In this document: one piece after another, positions 8,452 through 17,462 of the stretch | How positions within the stretch are numbered: position 1 is the first letter of the stretch | Layout: each line of letters begins with the position of its first letter | Program-made: the position numbers and the translations under genes | Notes under the pieces: model-generated | Seen by the model: only the letters and a program-made list of their open reading frames with translations | Databases searched by the model: none | What the model was told of the DNA's origin: nothing | Assembly: GCA_900540185.1 (NCBI GenBank) | Contig: UQFH01000004.1 | Location: forward strand, 88,582 to 152,581 | Length of the DNA: 64,000 nucleotides | Reading direction: 5' to 3' | From: an uncultured Eubacteriales bacterium | Lineage (GTDB): Bacteria; Bacillota; Clostridia; Tissierellales; Peptoniphilaceae

Positions 8452-9477
8452 CTAGTATATTATGAAACCATTTCTAAACTCTACAATCGGTCTGTCCTCT
8501 CCATACATGTCGAGAATGTCCCGATCGGTTTTCACCCTTTTACTTATACCCGTATCATCAACGATTAAAAACTCTCTGTTGGTGAAAATCAAAACTTTGT
8601 TATTGAAATTTTTAATACGGTCAAATCCGGACAACTCCTCTTTGACCACAATCTCCATATTCGGTTTCAAAACATAAAGAATATTATCCGCAAACAGGCA
8701 ATAATTCTTTTGAAGCTTATACAGTCCTCTGAACCCTTCGTATGAAATCTTTCCCTCGATATTTTTTCCGTCATAGAAGACAAGTTCCTTGTCGGTCGCA
8801 ATCAAATAACCGTCTTTAGTGTTGTAAAACTTGTATGGAACATATCCGCCAAGCTCTAAAACCGTCTCTGTTTCATCGTCCTTGATGCGATTTAAAACCG
8901 ACGAAAGCCCCTCTTCCGTCTTCTTTATATTCAAAACTTCGAAAGCATCGTCGAGTATTGAAACGTCAATCGTCGCATCCTTTTGTACATATGTCTTTAG
9001 AATGTTCAAATCGTCGTCGTAAATCGTAGTCTTATAGTTTTCCGAATCTCTCGAAAAAATTGCAAAACCTTTTAAAATAGGAGAAATTCCATCAATCTCT
9101 CCCTCACCGTCCATTTCCTTAATAAGGTGATTCTCATCGTCAAGTATTATAACCTTTTTGTTGTTCATCAAAAAAATCTTGTCCTTGACACCCGTCATTT
9201 TGAAATCTTCAGTGTCGAGAATCCTTTCGTAAAGAGTCTTTCCTTCGAAATCGACTCCCGTAAATCTGCCCTTGTTCAAAGTATAAATCACATTGTTGTA
9301 GACATAGCTGTCACCTTGTGAATGAACTTCGATATATTTATATTGTACGCCCGGCTCTTCATTCAGCTTTTTTTCCTTAACATAATAGACCACATCTTCA
9401 AGATTTATATACAAGAATGCGGCTGTGATTAAAAAAATCACAAAAAAACCGATGAAAAACTTTTTAAACAAACTCAT
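8452..9477 (-). CDS. Membrane-anchored protein of unknown function with a predicted beta-rich outer domain
   Basis: I do not recognise this family. An N-terminal signal anchor (SLFKKFFIGFFVIFLITAAF) is followed by about 310 residues outside the membrane, rich in short strands with repeated 'VLxLGG/YxFYN/LIATDKELVFYDGK' segments, resembling a small beta-propeller or PQQ-like fold. That fold is inferred from pattern only. The ATG at 9477 overlaps the TGA of the HutD-like gene (ATGA), so it was chosen over a TTG six codons upstream. Confidence 0.6.
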   Translation of the reverse strand: MSLFKKFFIGFFVIFLITAAFLYINLEDVVYYVKEKKLNEEPGVQYKYIEVHSQGDSYVYNNVIYTLNKGRFTGVDFEGKTLYERILDTEDFKMTGVKDKIFLMNNKKVIILDDENHLIKEMDGEGEIDGISPILKGFAIFSRDSENYKTTIYDDDLNILKTYVQKDATIDVSILDDAFEVLNIKKTEEGLSSVLNRIKDDETETVLELGGYVPYKFYNTKDGYLIATDKELVFYDGKNIEGKISYEGFRGLYKLQKNYCLFADNILYVLKPNMEIVVKEELSGFDRIKNFNNKVLIFTNREFLIVDDTGISKRVKTDRDILDMYGEDRPIVEFRNGFIIY

Positions 9478-10049
9478 AAAGTCACTTTGCCCCAAACAAT
9501 TTTATTTTCTTCTTTGTCCGCACTGATTTTAAGTTCAAACTTGTCGTCCGAAATAAAAACCGCAACCTCATTTTTATCAAGCGTAACGCTCTTTTTCTTC
9601 GAAATTATTTGAACGCCGTCTTCCAAACTGTAGAAAAACAGAATTTTGGATTTTTTTATGTCGTCCTTAATCAAAAGCTCGTGATAAAATTTTACAACCT
9701 CGAGCTTGCCGACCAAATCTTCCGACAGCATGAGATTTAAATCGTGCCCCGTGCTTTCGGAGACGATATCGTCGCTTCCATCAAAATAAAATGCGGTATA
9801 TTTTTTTATAGGAATTTTATTTCCCTTCATATTTAAAACAAGCGTGTTTGTAATCGGAATCAAATATCTCTTGTAGCCGGGAAGCTTTGTGAAATCCGTT
9901 CCCGTAACATCGACACTCGCTTCTGAAAATCTTATTTTAAAATCCCTGTCTTTGTAGCTCGAATCGACGGGATAAATAAAATATTCTCTCGTCTTTCCCC
10001 CGCTCCACGAAGTTTCTTTGTATTCGTCCAATTTATATAAATTTTCCAT
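9474..10049 (-). CDS. HutD/Ves family protein (cupin-like)
   Basis: A 191-residue protein with the HutD/Ves signatures TSWSGGKTREYFIYP near the N-terminus, IRFSEASVD, FTKLPGYKRYL and HDLNLML. HutD proteins are small bicupins, often near histidine-degradation genes; Ves was first seen as a cold/heat-associated gene. No other hut gene is present, so histidine catabolism cannot be claimed. It is the first gene of the long minus-strand operon; an extended -10 promoter lies about 50 bases upstream. Confidence 0.8.
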   Translation of the reverse strand: MENLYKLDEYKETSWSGGKTREYFIYPVDSSYKDRDFKIRFSEASVDVTGTDFTKLPGYKRYLIPITNTLVLNMKGNKIPIKKYTAFYFDGSDDIVSESTGHDLNLMLSEDLVGKLEVVKFYHELLIKDDIKKSKILFFYSLEDGVQIISKKKSVTLDKNEVAVFISDDKFELKISADKEENKIVWGKVTL

Positions 10050-10094
10050 TCTTCCTCCAGAAAAACAAAATTATTAGTGATTATTCATTAAATA

Positions 10095-10123
10095 ATTATA
10101 CCACATCTGTCGCTATTAATAAA
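10095..10123 (-). promoter_or_regulatory. Promoter of the long HutD-to-PAP2 operon
   Basis: On the minus strand a TATAAT -10 (10095-10100) preceded by TG-G forms an extended -10, with a weak TTTATT -35 (10118-10123) at 17-bp spacing. It lies 46 bases upstream of the HutD-like start codon. Confidence 0.6.
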
Positions 10124-10205
10124 GCTTGAAGCGAACATCCGAATCGTAAAAAATTTTTTAAATCGTAAAATATTTATATAAAACAATCAAAATGAGAAAA
10201 TTAAT

Positions 10206-10235
10206 TTCCTAAAATCATCAATTATGTGTTATAAT
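10206..10235 (+). promoter_or_regulatory. Extended -10 promoter for the plus-strand hypothetical gene
   Basis: TGTTATAAT (extended -10, TATAAT at 10230-10235) lies 29 bases before the ATG at 10264, with AAAGGAG as ribosome site. The -35 region is poor. It points away from the divergent HutD promoter. Confidence 0.55.
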
Positions 10236-10263
10236 ATTTATAATAAAAATAAAGGAGACAAAT

Positions 10264-10854
10264 ATGTACATTCACAATTTTGCAAGAGAAGACTCCAAAG
10301 GCGCCTTCGTTGAACTGTCCGATTTTTCTTTTGACATCGGAAAAATTTTAATCAATTTCGTCAAGTACGATGAAAACACACACAAGACCGAATTTACAAT
10401 TCCAATCTATCTCGACTTCAAGGAATATTTCGCACTTGTCGAGGAGGTGCGCTCCGGTCGCATCTATCGCAGAATAAGCGAAGAAAAAAGCAAAGGCAAT
10501 ATGTATGCGAATGTGAATCAAATTCTTTCGGGTGATTCCGCTGAAAAAGCGAAGATGAAAAAATATCCGTTTGAAGTTCCAAACGGCAAAGCTGTAAGCA
10601 AGTCTTTCTCTTTTTCAGTCAGCAAAAAGTCCGGCTATCTTTTAAAAGCGAGCTTGGGACTTGGCCGCGAAGATGAAAAGGGACTTATAATCCCCGACGG
10701 CAAAATTATAAATTACATTCAAATTCCAATAAACCACAAAGAACTCTACGGATTTTTAAGATACGGTGAAATTCGAATTATGGCGTATGAAAATATGAAA
10801 ATGATGCACTTTAAGGATGAGTTTGATCTCTCGAATTGGACATGGCAAAAATAG
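10264..10854 (+). CDS. Conserved-looking protein of unknown function
   Basis: A 196-residue soluble protein I do not recognise. It has no signal peptide, membrane helix or clear catalytic motif. Its middle holds a basic linker (RRISEEKSKGN) and its second half is rich in alternating hydrophobic/charged strands. It is a single-gene unit: an extended -10 promoter precedes it and a perfect bidirectional hairpin terminator follows 6 bases after the stop. A good AAAGGAG ribosome site supports the start. Confidence 0.6.
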   Translation: MYIHNFAREDSKGAFVELSDFSFDIGKILINFVKYDENTHKTEFTIPIYLDFKEYFALVEEVRSGRIYRRISEEKSKGNMYANVNQILSGDSAEKAKMKKYPFEVPNGKAVSKSFSFSVSKKSGYLLKASLGLGREDEKGLIIPDGKIINYIQIPINHKELYGFLRYGEIRIMAYENMKMMHFKDEFDLSNWTWQK

Positions 10855-10860
10855 ACAACA

Positions 10861-10886
10861 AAAAAAGACCTCGCGAGGTCTTTTTT
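10861..10886. terminator. Perfect bidirectional terminator
   Basis: A fully symmetrical 26-base palindrome: six A, GACCTCGCGAGGTC, six T. It ends the plus-strand gene at 10854 and the minus-strand aspA gene at 10892. Confidence 0.9.
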
Positions 10887-10891
10887 ATTTG

Positions 10892-12319
10892 CTATTTATT
10901 TTCATCAAGCAAATGCTTTGCAGCAATGCCCGGTTTTGTGAGTTCCATCGGATTCATAATTTCATTGAAATCTTTTTCATCCAAAATTTTATCTCTAAGA
11001 ACTATGCTCTTTACAGATTCGCCGGTTTTCAAACTTTCTTTTGCGATTGAAGCAGCGCTCTTGTATCCGATGTGTGGAGCGAGTGCTGTGACCATTCCTA
11101 CAGAAGCGTTCAAGAGTTCTTCGATTCTCTTTTCATTTGCAGTGATTCCGTCGATGCAGTTGATTCTCAAAGTGTTGATTGCGCCTGTCAAGGTTTCAAT
11201 TGATTCATAAAGTGATTTGAAGAGTACAGGTTCAAATGCGTTTAGTTCGAGTTGACCTGCTTCAGCGCACATTGTAATCGTAACATCGTTTCCTGCAACC
11301 AAATATGCAACTTGTGTCACAACTTCAGGAATAACCGGATTTATTTTGCCCGGCATGATTGATGAACCGTTTTGTTTTGCCGGCAAATTGATTTCGCCGA
11401 TTCCGGTTTTCGGTCCGCTGCTCATAAGTCTTAGGTCATTACTCATCTTTGATAGAGTCATAGCCATCGCTTTTAAAGAGCCTGAGAGGAATAGAAGTGC
11501 GTCGAGGTTTTGAGTTCCGTCGACCAAATCTTCCGCTTGTGTCAAATCATAACCTGTAATTTTCGCGAGTTCCGGAACGATTAATTCGAGATATTTTGTA
11601 TCGACATTTATTCCCGTTCCGATTGCACTTGCACCCATATTTACAACTTTTATTCCGTCGAGTGCATAATTTATTCTCTTAACATCGCGACTTAGCGCGT
11701 CTTTGTATGCTTTAAATTCTTGACCGAGTCTGATTGGAACAGCGTCTTGAAGTTGAGTTCTTCCCATTTTTACAATGCCGTCAAATTCAACCGCTTTTTT
11801 GTCCAATGAGGAAATAAGTTCATCAAGTTCGGCAAGCATCTTATTTGCGAGTTCAATTGCTCCGAGCTTTCCGGAGGTAGGATATACGTCATTTGTCGAT
11901 TGACCCATATTTACATGGTCATTAGGATGAACAAATTTATATTCTCCCGATACTCCTCCCATTTTCATCTCAGCAATGTTTGCAATAACTTCATTAGCGT
12001 TCATATTTGCAGTTGTGCCTGCGCCGCCTTGAACAGGGTCTGTAAAAAATGCTTCATGATATTTGCCTTCAATAATTTCATCGCATGACTTTTCAATTGC
12101 TTCGGCTTTGTCAGCATCCAAAACTCCTGCTTTGCAGTTTGCAATAGCACATGCTTTTTTAATTTCTGCAAGCGCTTTTATCATTGCAGGATGTAGTGTC
12201 AATCCCGTAATTTGAAAGTTATCATGTCCTCTTAAAGTTTGTACGCCATATAATGCATCAATTGGAACTTGTTTTTCACCGACTGAATCGCTTTCCAGTC
12301 TGAATTTTTCATTATCCAT
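10892..12319 (-). CDS. aspA: Aspartate ammonia-lyase
   Basis: A 475-residue fumarase/aspartase-superfamily enzyme that deaminates aspartate to fumarate. YGVQTLRGHDNFQITG, the QGGAGTTANMNANEV stretch, NMGQSTNDVYP and the signature GSSIMPGKINPV (flexible SS loop) align with aspartase better than with class II fumarase. A cytosolic homotetramer is expected. The ATG at 12319 follows an AGGAGG ribosome site; the open frame extends 13 codons further but without a start signal. It is monocistronic, with its own promoter. Aspartate fermentation is typical of asaccharolytic anaerobes. Confidence 0.9.
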   Translation of the reverse strand: MDNEKFRLESDSVGEKQVPIDALYGVQTLRGHDNFQITGLTLHPAMIKALAEIKKACAIANCKAGVLDADKAEAIEKSCDEIIEGKYHEAFFTDPVQGGAGTTANMNANEVIANIAEMKMGGVSGEYKFVHPNDHVNMGQSTNDVYPTSGKLGAIELANKMLAELDELISSLDKKAVEFDGIVKMGRTQLQDAVPIRLGQEFKAYKDALSRDVKRINYALDGIKVVNMGASAIGTGINVDTKYLELIVPELAKITGYDLTQAEDLVDGTQNLDALLFLSGSLKAMAMTLSKMSNDLRLMSSGPKTGIGEINLPAKQNGSSIMPGKINPVIPEVVTQVAYLVAGNDVTITMCAEAGQLELNAFEPVLFKSLYESIETLTGAINTLRINCIDGITANEKRIEELLNASVGMVTALAPHIGYKSAASIAKESLKTGESVKSIVLRDKILDEKDFNEIMNPMELTKPGIAAKHLLDENK

Positions 12320-12348
12320 TGAAACCTCCTTCAGTTTATTACGTCTAA

Positions 12349-12377
12349 AGTATAACACAACAACATTTAAAAATCAA
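12349..12377 (-). promoter_or_regulatory. aspA promoter
   Basis: On the minus strand TTGATT (12372-12377) and TATACT (12349-12354) are separated by exactly 17 bases, 30 bases upstream of the aspA start. Confidence 0.75.
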
Positions 12378-12430
12378 ACAATTAATAGATATTGATAAAT
12401 TATATAATTAGGTGACAGAAATCACCCAAC

Positions 12431-15178
12431 TTACTCCACAATTAATCCGTCGACAAGTTTTATCGCTTCCAAAATCTCGTCGCTGTTCATCTTGTCGCTG
12501 AATGCAATTCCATAAAAGCCGAGCTTATATACATACTGCGCTTCATCGTAACTGTTTAAAACCGCAACGATTCTGTCGAGCGGGAAATTTTGCTCCTTCA
12601 AAGTTCTCAAATTGTGCACCGCCTGGTCGCTCGAAATAAATGCAATCTTCTTTCTTTCATCCGCCACAAAATCCTTCAACCCGTCAATCGTGTTAAACTT
12701 TTCGTCGACGATTTCAATCGACTCGGTTTCGTAGTTGTAGTTCGCGCTAACCTTTCTAAAATAGTTATCCGCTTTTTTATTATTCAGATTTATCTTTTTA
12801 ATTTCCTTTTCTTTCGGAAGGTCGAATTTCTCTTCAAACTTTTCCGTTTCACCAAAGGAATATATCTTCGGCTCCTTGTCCATGAAATATGTGTGCTCTT
12901 TTAAATTCTCATCAGCTGCGCTCTCAAAAATTATCTCCGAATTATTCTCATACATTGACGCCTTCATACTTTCATCAATTTCGTCGCCCGCAATCATAAT
13001 CCGGTATCCATTTTGCCTTACCGAAATATATTCATAGTCCTCGAGATTTTTCACAACCAAAATCAGATTTCTGTAAAGCCCCGGCATTTTTCTAATATAG
13101 TCCGCAAATTCCCTCGCATTTTTTGCATCGATTATAAATGAAACATCTTCGTCATAGCCGCGTGCCAAATCCCCGAGAGTCATAAGATTCGGTTTAGCAG
13201 TTTTTAAATCTTTCAAATCGCCTTTTTCATTTGCCGTCGTATAAAATCCGTCGTCGCTCTTAAAAAGTTCGAGTCTAAAAGTTCTAAAGCCCTTTTTAAA
13301 TCCGCTCTCGAACTCATCTTTGTTTTTAATCTCGACTGCATTTCTGACTTTTATATTGTTTTTGACTTTGATATTTTCATCGGTGTTTCCCTCTTTTATC
13401 ATCGATTCCAAGAGGTCGTTTTCAAGCACATATTTCGAATAATCAATTTCTTTTAACGATCTCTTATAAAGTTCTCTTGCGTTTTCACGGTCCACAACCT
13501 CGCCCGTCTTTCGACTTCTGAGTTCTCCGTTTTCAAAAATGCCGTCGCGCTTCATTTGGAAAATATAATCGTCGTTTATAAAAGAACCTCTTATCAAGTA
13601 ACTTTGCGGGAAAACAACTCCCGGATTTTTATCCGACAAAATATCAGTTCCCATCATCACATAATTCTTCTTGCTTATGCCGAAAAGATTTAAAATTGTC
13701 GGTGCAAAATCGAGCTGACTTCTCACGCCTTCTACCGTTTTTGTCTCCTCATATCCGCCGACGTGAATGATGAGAGGAATATTTAACATAGTATCAAAAT
13801 CAAAATTCTTTCCGACAAAATTTCCGACTCGTCTGTTGTCGTCCGGATTATTCATTAAAATCCCGTGGTGATCGCCGTAAATCGCAATGACCGAATTGTC
13901 ATAGAGGCCATTTTTCTTTAACTCTTCTATAAATTCTCCAATCGCCTCATCGGTATATCTTACGGCGTTCAAATAATTTCCGAAAATCGAACCCTCGTCT
14001 TCTTTTTTTATTTTTATTGTCTTTGTCTCTTCCGGCATTTCATACGGCACGTGCGAAGTGAGTGTTATTAAAAACGAAAAGAACGGTTGTTTTTGCTCAG
14101 ACTTCATTATTTCCGCGGATTGTTTGAAAAAGCTCTTATCCGAAAGTCCCATGCCTATTTTGTCCGACAAATCAAAATTGTCCTCCGCATAAAACTTGTC
14201 AAATCCGATGTGCGGATATGCTCTGTCCCTTATCCAAAAATCTCTTTTGTATCCATGATACGCCGCAACGTCGTAGCCGAAGTCTTTGAAAATTTTCGGA
14301 AGACCGTAGAGATATGAATCGAGATACACTTCATAACTCGGATTCTTCATAGAAGGATACATCGAATGCAGACTTACAAACTCCGCATCACTTGTGTTTC
14401 CCGCGCCCAAAAGTTCAAAATAGTCATTCGCATAAATCGTTCCCTTTTCCTCAATCAGTCGATTTAGATTCGGAGTTATCTCCTCGCCCTCATATTTTCG
14501 CCCGATTGGGAAATTATTCAAACTCTCGACTTGAATCATTATAAAGTTTTTGCCCTTTGAAATTCCTGTGAATTCATTTTTTTCGTCTTCGCTTATAAAA
14601 TTTTCCTGTGTAACGTCAATCTCCGAATTCTCTTCCTCAAGTTTTCCAAAAATGTCGAGAGTGTGATAAGAAAAAAGAGAAAGTTTTTTCGCAGAGCTCA
14701 GTTTGTTCGCATTTATTAAAAGCACCATTCCCGTCAAGATAACAAAAAATGCCGGAATAATAATTTTTCTTATTTTAAACTTCTCCACAATAAATTTGTC
14801 GAGCGCATCCAATTTTCTTTTCGCCGCCAAATAAATCACAATCGGCAAGTCCAAAATAAAGAGCAGATTTTTTATATTTAAAAGCATTAAAACCGCACTC
14901 TTTACATCGCCGAGATTGCCAGCGTGTCCCAGTTCTTTTATGACCGGAAGTCGATTGAAATAAGAAAAATATGTCGCATCGGCAAACATTACGAGCGACA
15001 AAATTATATATAAGCCGAAATAGATGGACTTTGCGCCCTTAAGTTTTGTATTTCCAAGTAAATAAAAACAAGAAAAAATAAACACGTCAACAGACAGAAC
15101 GACAAGCGGACTGTATGTAACATGTGTAAGATTATAAAACAATATAAATTTAAGAATTAATAGAAATAATAAAATCAT
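12431..15178 (-). CDS. LtaS-like membrane sulfatase-fold glycerophosphotransferase with a degenerate GDPD-like C-terminal tail
   Basis: A 915-residue protein. Five N-terminal membrane helices (about residues 1-165) are followed by an extracellular sulfatase/alkaline-phosphatase-fold domain with LtaS hallmarks: MIQVESLNN (metal-binding Glu), GAGNTSDAEF (catalytic Thr), TLTSHVPYE and YGDHHGI. LtaS polymerises glycerophosphate from phosphatidylglycerol. The ~300-residue C-terminal tail is not part of LtaS; its VEIKNKDEFESGFKKGF and LELFKSDDGFY segments, then TLGDLARG and FIIDAKN, follow the order of a glycerophosphodiester phosphodiesterase TIM barrel without the canonical E-x-D. The ATG at 15178 has a GGAGG site; longer starts would enter the SRP RNA. 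Confidence 0.82.
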   Translation of the reverse strand: MILLFLLILKFILFYNLTHVTYSPLVVLSVDVFIFSCFYLLGNTKLKGAKSIYFGLYIILSLVMFADATYFSYFNRLPVIKELGHAGNLGDVKSAVLMLLNIKNLLFILDLPIVIYLAAKRKLDALDKFIVEKFKIRKIIIPAFFVILTGMVLLINANKLSSAKKLSLFSYHTLDIFGKLEEENSEIDVTQENFISEDEKNEFTGISKGKNFIMIQVESLNNFPIGRKYEGEEITPNLNRLIEEKGTIYANDYFELLGAGNTSDAEFVSLHSMYPSMKNPSYEVYLDSYLYGLPKIFKDFGYDVAAYHGYKRDFWIRDRAYPHIGFDKFYAEDNFDLSDKIGMGLSDKSFFKQSAEIMKSEQKQPFFSFLITLTSHVPYEMPEETKTIKIKKEDEGSIFGNYLNAVRYTDEAIGEFIEELKKNGLYDNSVIAIYGDHHGILMNNPDDNRRVGNFVGKNFDFDTMLNIPLIIHVGGYEETKTVEGVRSQLDFAPTILNLFGISKKNYVMMGTDILSDKNPGVVFPQSYLIRGSFINDDYIFQMKRDGIFENGELRSRKTGEVVDRENARELYKRSLKEIDYSKYVLENDLLESMIKEGNTDENIKVKNNIKVRNAVEIKNKDEFESGFKKGFRTFRLELFKSDDGFYTTANEKGDLKDLKTAKPNLMTLGDLARGYDEDVSFIIDAKNAREFADYIRKMPGLYRNLILVVKNLEDYEYISVRQNGYRIMIAGDEIDESMKASMYENNSEIIFESAADENLKEHTYFMDKEPKIYSFGETEKFEEKFDLPKEKEIKKINLNNKKADNYFRKVSANYNYETESIEIVDEKFNTIDGLKDFVADERKKIAFISSDQAVHNLRTLKEQNFPLDRIVAVLNSYDEAQYVYKLGFYGIAFSDKMNSDEILEAIKLVDGLIVE

Positions 15179-15187
15179 TTTTCCTCC

Positions 15188-15216
15188 AAATAAAAATGCA
15201 CCGGCTATGCCGATGC
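15188..15216 (-). terminator. Intrinsic terminator of the tRNA-Ser/SRP RNA unit
   Basis: On the minus strand an 8-bp stem (GCATCGGC/GCCGGTGC) with a 3-base loop is followed by ATTTTTATTT. It lies directly before the ribosome site of the LtaS-like gene, so that gene is expressed only by read-through unless it has an unseen promoter. Confidence 0.8.
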
Positions 15217-15225
15217 TAATATGTA

Positions 15226-15490
15226 GGCGCAGCCGAATTCGAACATTTACAACCGTGCTCATATTATAAACTTTGCTCCCACAGAGTTGCCAAATGTCAC
15301 ACGAAAGTTTTGACTATCGCTGCTTCGTTCCCGACCTGACGAGGTTCACCAAACCTGTTCGTTGCAAAAGGGCCCCATGATCAACACAACGCCTATAACC
15401 AGCTTTCGACCATAAATGTCCTCCAACGGTTTTAGACCCTGCTATAGCGGATTACAGGTTACAAGGAACCGCTACTTCCCCATCTGCGCC
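15226..15490 (-). ncRNA. ffs: Signal recognition particle RNA, large Firmicute type
   Basis: About 265 nt, the size of Bacillus/Clostridium SRP RNA with an Alu domain. The conserved domain IV loop is recognisable on the minus strand as GTCAGGTCGGGAACGAAGC near 15320-15345, flanked by the expected pairing arms. The two ends pair as GGCGCAG (15484-15490) with CTGCGCC (15226-15232), which sets the boundaries. It begins right after tRNA-Ser, apparently on the same transcript, and ends before a strong terminator. Confidence 0.88.
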
Positions 15491-15491
15491 A

Positions 15492-15582
15492 TGGCGGAGA
15501 GAGAGGGATTCGAACCCTCGATACGCTATCAACGTATACCCGCTTTCCAGGCGAGCGCCTTCAACCACTCAACCATCTCTCC
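15492..15582 (-). tRNA. tRNA-Ser (anticodon GGA)
   Basis: Acceptor stem GGAGAGA/TCTCTCC, anticodon loop CTGGAAA (anticodon GGA, reading UCC/UCU), a long class II variable arm, the T loop GGTTCGAATCC, discriminator G and an encoded CCA (15492-15494). All arms pair. Confidence 0.95.
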
Positions 15583-15600
15583 AAGTGCTCTACTTTTCAT

Positions 15601-15629
15601 ATGTTACCATATTTTATATTGCTTGTCAA
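15601..15629 (-). promoter_or_regulatory. Strong promoter of the tRNA-Ser/SRP RNA unit
   Basis: On the minus strand a consensus TTGACA (15624-15629) and TAACAT (15601-15606) at 17-bp spacing; the predicted start point lies about 10 bases before the tRNA. Confidence 0.85.
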
Positions 15630-15644
15630 GTAAAAGTTTATTAA

Positions 15645-15680
15645 ATGTAAAAAAGGATTGGTCCATCAAGAACCAATCCT
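15645..15680 (-). terminator. Terminator of the pssA-to-LtaS-like operon
   Basis: A 9-bp stem (AGGATTGGT/ACCAATCCT) followed on the minus strand by a run of T. The TGA stop codon of the LtaS-like gene (15666-15668) sits in the hairpin loop. Confidence 0.88.
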
Positions 15681-17462
15681 GTCATGTGTTATTTTATTAA
15701 ATAAAATCGCATATTTCGAAAGTTTTTCTTCGTGCAAAAGTTTATCGAGTTCATCTTTATATTGATTTGCATCGATTGGAACATGCGTAAATTTTTTAAA
15801 TGCTATTGCATCTTTTATGTCGCCGCTTCTATCCATTTGTATGAATGCATCGTTTGTGATAAACGAGCCCTCTTCAAGATATCCCGACGGCATGCAGTTG
15901 TTCTTCGGTCGATTTATTAAATCGCTTCCAAAGATTACACCCTTGCTCTTCGGAATGCCGTAAAGATTTAAAAGTGTCGGCAAAATATCAATTTGCGAGC
16001 ATGTGTTTTGAAAAACTTGGTGCTCGAAATTTTTGTTTCTTATAACAAGCGGAATATTCATCATGTCGTCGTACGAATAACCGTATACATAATCCATAAG
16101 CTCTGCCATATCCGAGGCGTCGACTGTGTTCGCAGCGGAAATCGCAAAGTGGTCGCCGTATAAAACAACTGTTGACCTTTCCATAAGTCCGCTCGTTTCC
16201 ATTTTTTCAAAAAACATTCCGAGCGCTTTGTCCGCATAATTTATCGAGTTTAAATATCTTCCGACCATCGTGCCTTCCGCTTCATCTCCCGCAACTTTCA
16301 AATTGAACTTGTCCGGAAGGTTAAACGGCGTGTGACTTGAAAGTGTTATTATAAATGCACACACCGGTCCATTTTTTTCTTCTTCAATAATATAATCAAA
16401 AGTTTGGCTCAAAAAATCTTCATCGTTTATTCCGAATCCGATTTTATTTTCCGCCTCGAATTTATAATCCTCTTTGCCGAAAAACTTGTCAAAACCGAGA
16501 TTTGGATACATTTCATTTCTGTTGTAATAGTGCTTTTCATTTCCGTGAAAAATCATAGTCGTATATCCGAGGTCTTTAAAAGCTTTCGGAAGTGAATAAT
16601 ACTCTCTGTCCGGAAAGTCCATATATACCGGCGCCTTTCTCGGCGGATATAAAGATGTGAGCGTTGCAAACTCAGCATCACTTGTGTTGCCGCGTCCGAT
16701 AATTTGAAACATATTGTCGAAGTAAAAGCTGTTTTTATCCTCTGCAAATTTTCTCAAATTCGGAACGACATCTGCCCCGCGATAGTCTTTTTGAAACAAA
16801 AAGTTTTGAAGTGCTTCCACCTGAATCACAATCAAGTTTGTTCCCTTTGCTGCTCCATAGAGTTTATCATGCTTGTCGGTTTTATAAATATAGTTTTTCA
16901 GCTCATTTTCATCGACCTCTTTTTTTATTTGTGCGGCTTCAATGCCGATTGTATCCAAAATGTCGATTCCGTGATACAAGACCAAATCCTGTTTCACAAC
17001 TTGTTTACTCTTGTTGAAATATAAAAGCTCAAGTACGAAAATTATAAAAATCAAAAATACAACTTTAAAACTTGCTCCTCCTGTTATAAATCTTATCACC
17101 TCGTCCGGCAAAAACGGGATTATAATCAAATCGATTACAAGCACAAGCATGCTCCAGTCGAACAAAACGGCGAGCGAATCCCCGACTGTAGAGAGATGCT
17201 TTATCTGTTTCAAAAGATTTATAGTTGTGAGTTGGTTGAAATGTTTATAGTAAACGACGTCGATAAGCATAACGATTGAAAGTGTGTAGTACATGATCGC
17301 CCACCATTCAATACCTGATCTTATCGAGAGAAGTTTCAGCCCCATGGCAAAAATCGACACCGAAAGTGTCGAAAATATAACCGTGTAGATGTAGTTCTTC
17401 TGAACATTTACTTTGCTGTAAAAGTAGAAGAACTTCACCAATATTAAAAGCATTAAAATCAT
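15666..17462 (-). CDS. LtaS-like membrane sulfatase-fold protein, short form
   Basis: A 598-residue relative of the two longer LtaS-like proteins, but without their C-terminal tail. Five N-terminal helices precede the extracellular enzyme domain: VIQVEALQN (metal Glu), GRGNTSDAEF (catalytic Thr), TLSSHTPFN and LYGDHFAIS. It differs at the usual YGDHHG motif (YGDHF), and its length resembles ordinary LtaS/YvgJ-type enzymes. It may act as a primase, a stress-type synthase or an alternative polymerase. The ATG overlaps the previous stop (ATGA). Confidence 0.82.
   Translation of the reverse strand: MILMLLILVKFFYFYSKVNVQKNYIYTVIFSTLSVSIFAMGLKLLSIRSGIEWWAIMYYTLSIVMLIDVVYYKHFNQLTTINLLKQIKHLSTVGDSLAVLFDWSMLVLVIDLIIIPFLPDEVIRFITGGASFKVVFLIFIIFVLELLYFNKSKQVVKQDLVLYHGIDILDTIGIEAAQIKKEVDENELKNYIYKTDKHDKLYGAAKGTNLIVIQVEALQNFLFQKDYRGADVVPNLRKFAEDKNSFYFDNMFQIIGRGNTSDAEFATLTSLYPPRKAPVYMDFPDREYYSLPKAFKDLGYTTMIFHGNEKHYYNRNEMYPNLGFDKFFGKEDYKFEAENKIGFGINDEDFLSQTFDYIIEEEKNGPVCAFIITLSSHTPFNLPDKFNLKVAGDEAEGTMVGRYLNSINYADKALGMFFEKMETSGLMERSTVVLYGDHFAISAANTVDASDMAELMDYVYGYSYDDMMNIPLVIRNKNFEHQVFQNTCSQIDILPTLLNLYGIPKSKGVIFGSDLINRPKNNCMPSGYLEEGSFITNDAFIQMDRSGDIKDAIAFKKFTHVPIDANQYKDELDKLLHEEKLSKYAILFNKITHDRIGS

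Noticed and set aside
15179..15262. N-terminal extension of the first LtaS-like gene
   Set aside because: It would cover the terminator and the 3' end of the SRP RNA; the ATG at 15178 has a good ribosome site and begins the first membrane helix.
15416..15700. Plus-strand frame across the SRP RNA and tRNA-Ser
   Set aside because: It is antisense to two stable RNA genes and has no start signal.
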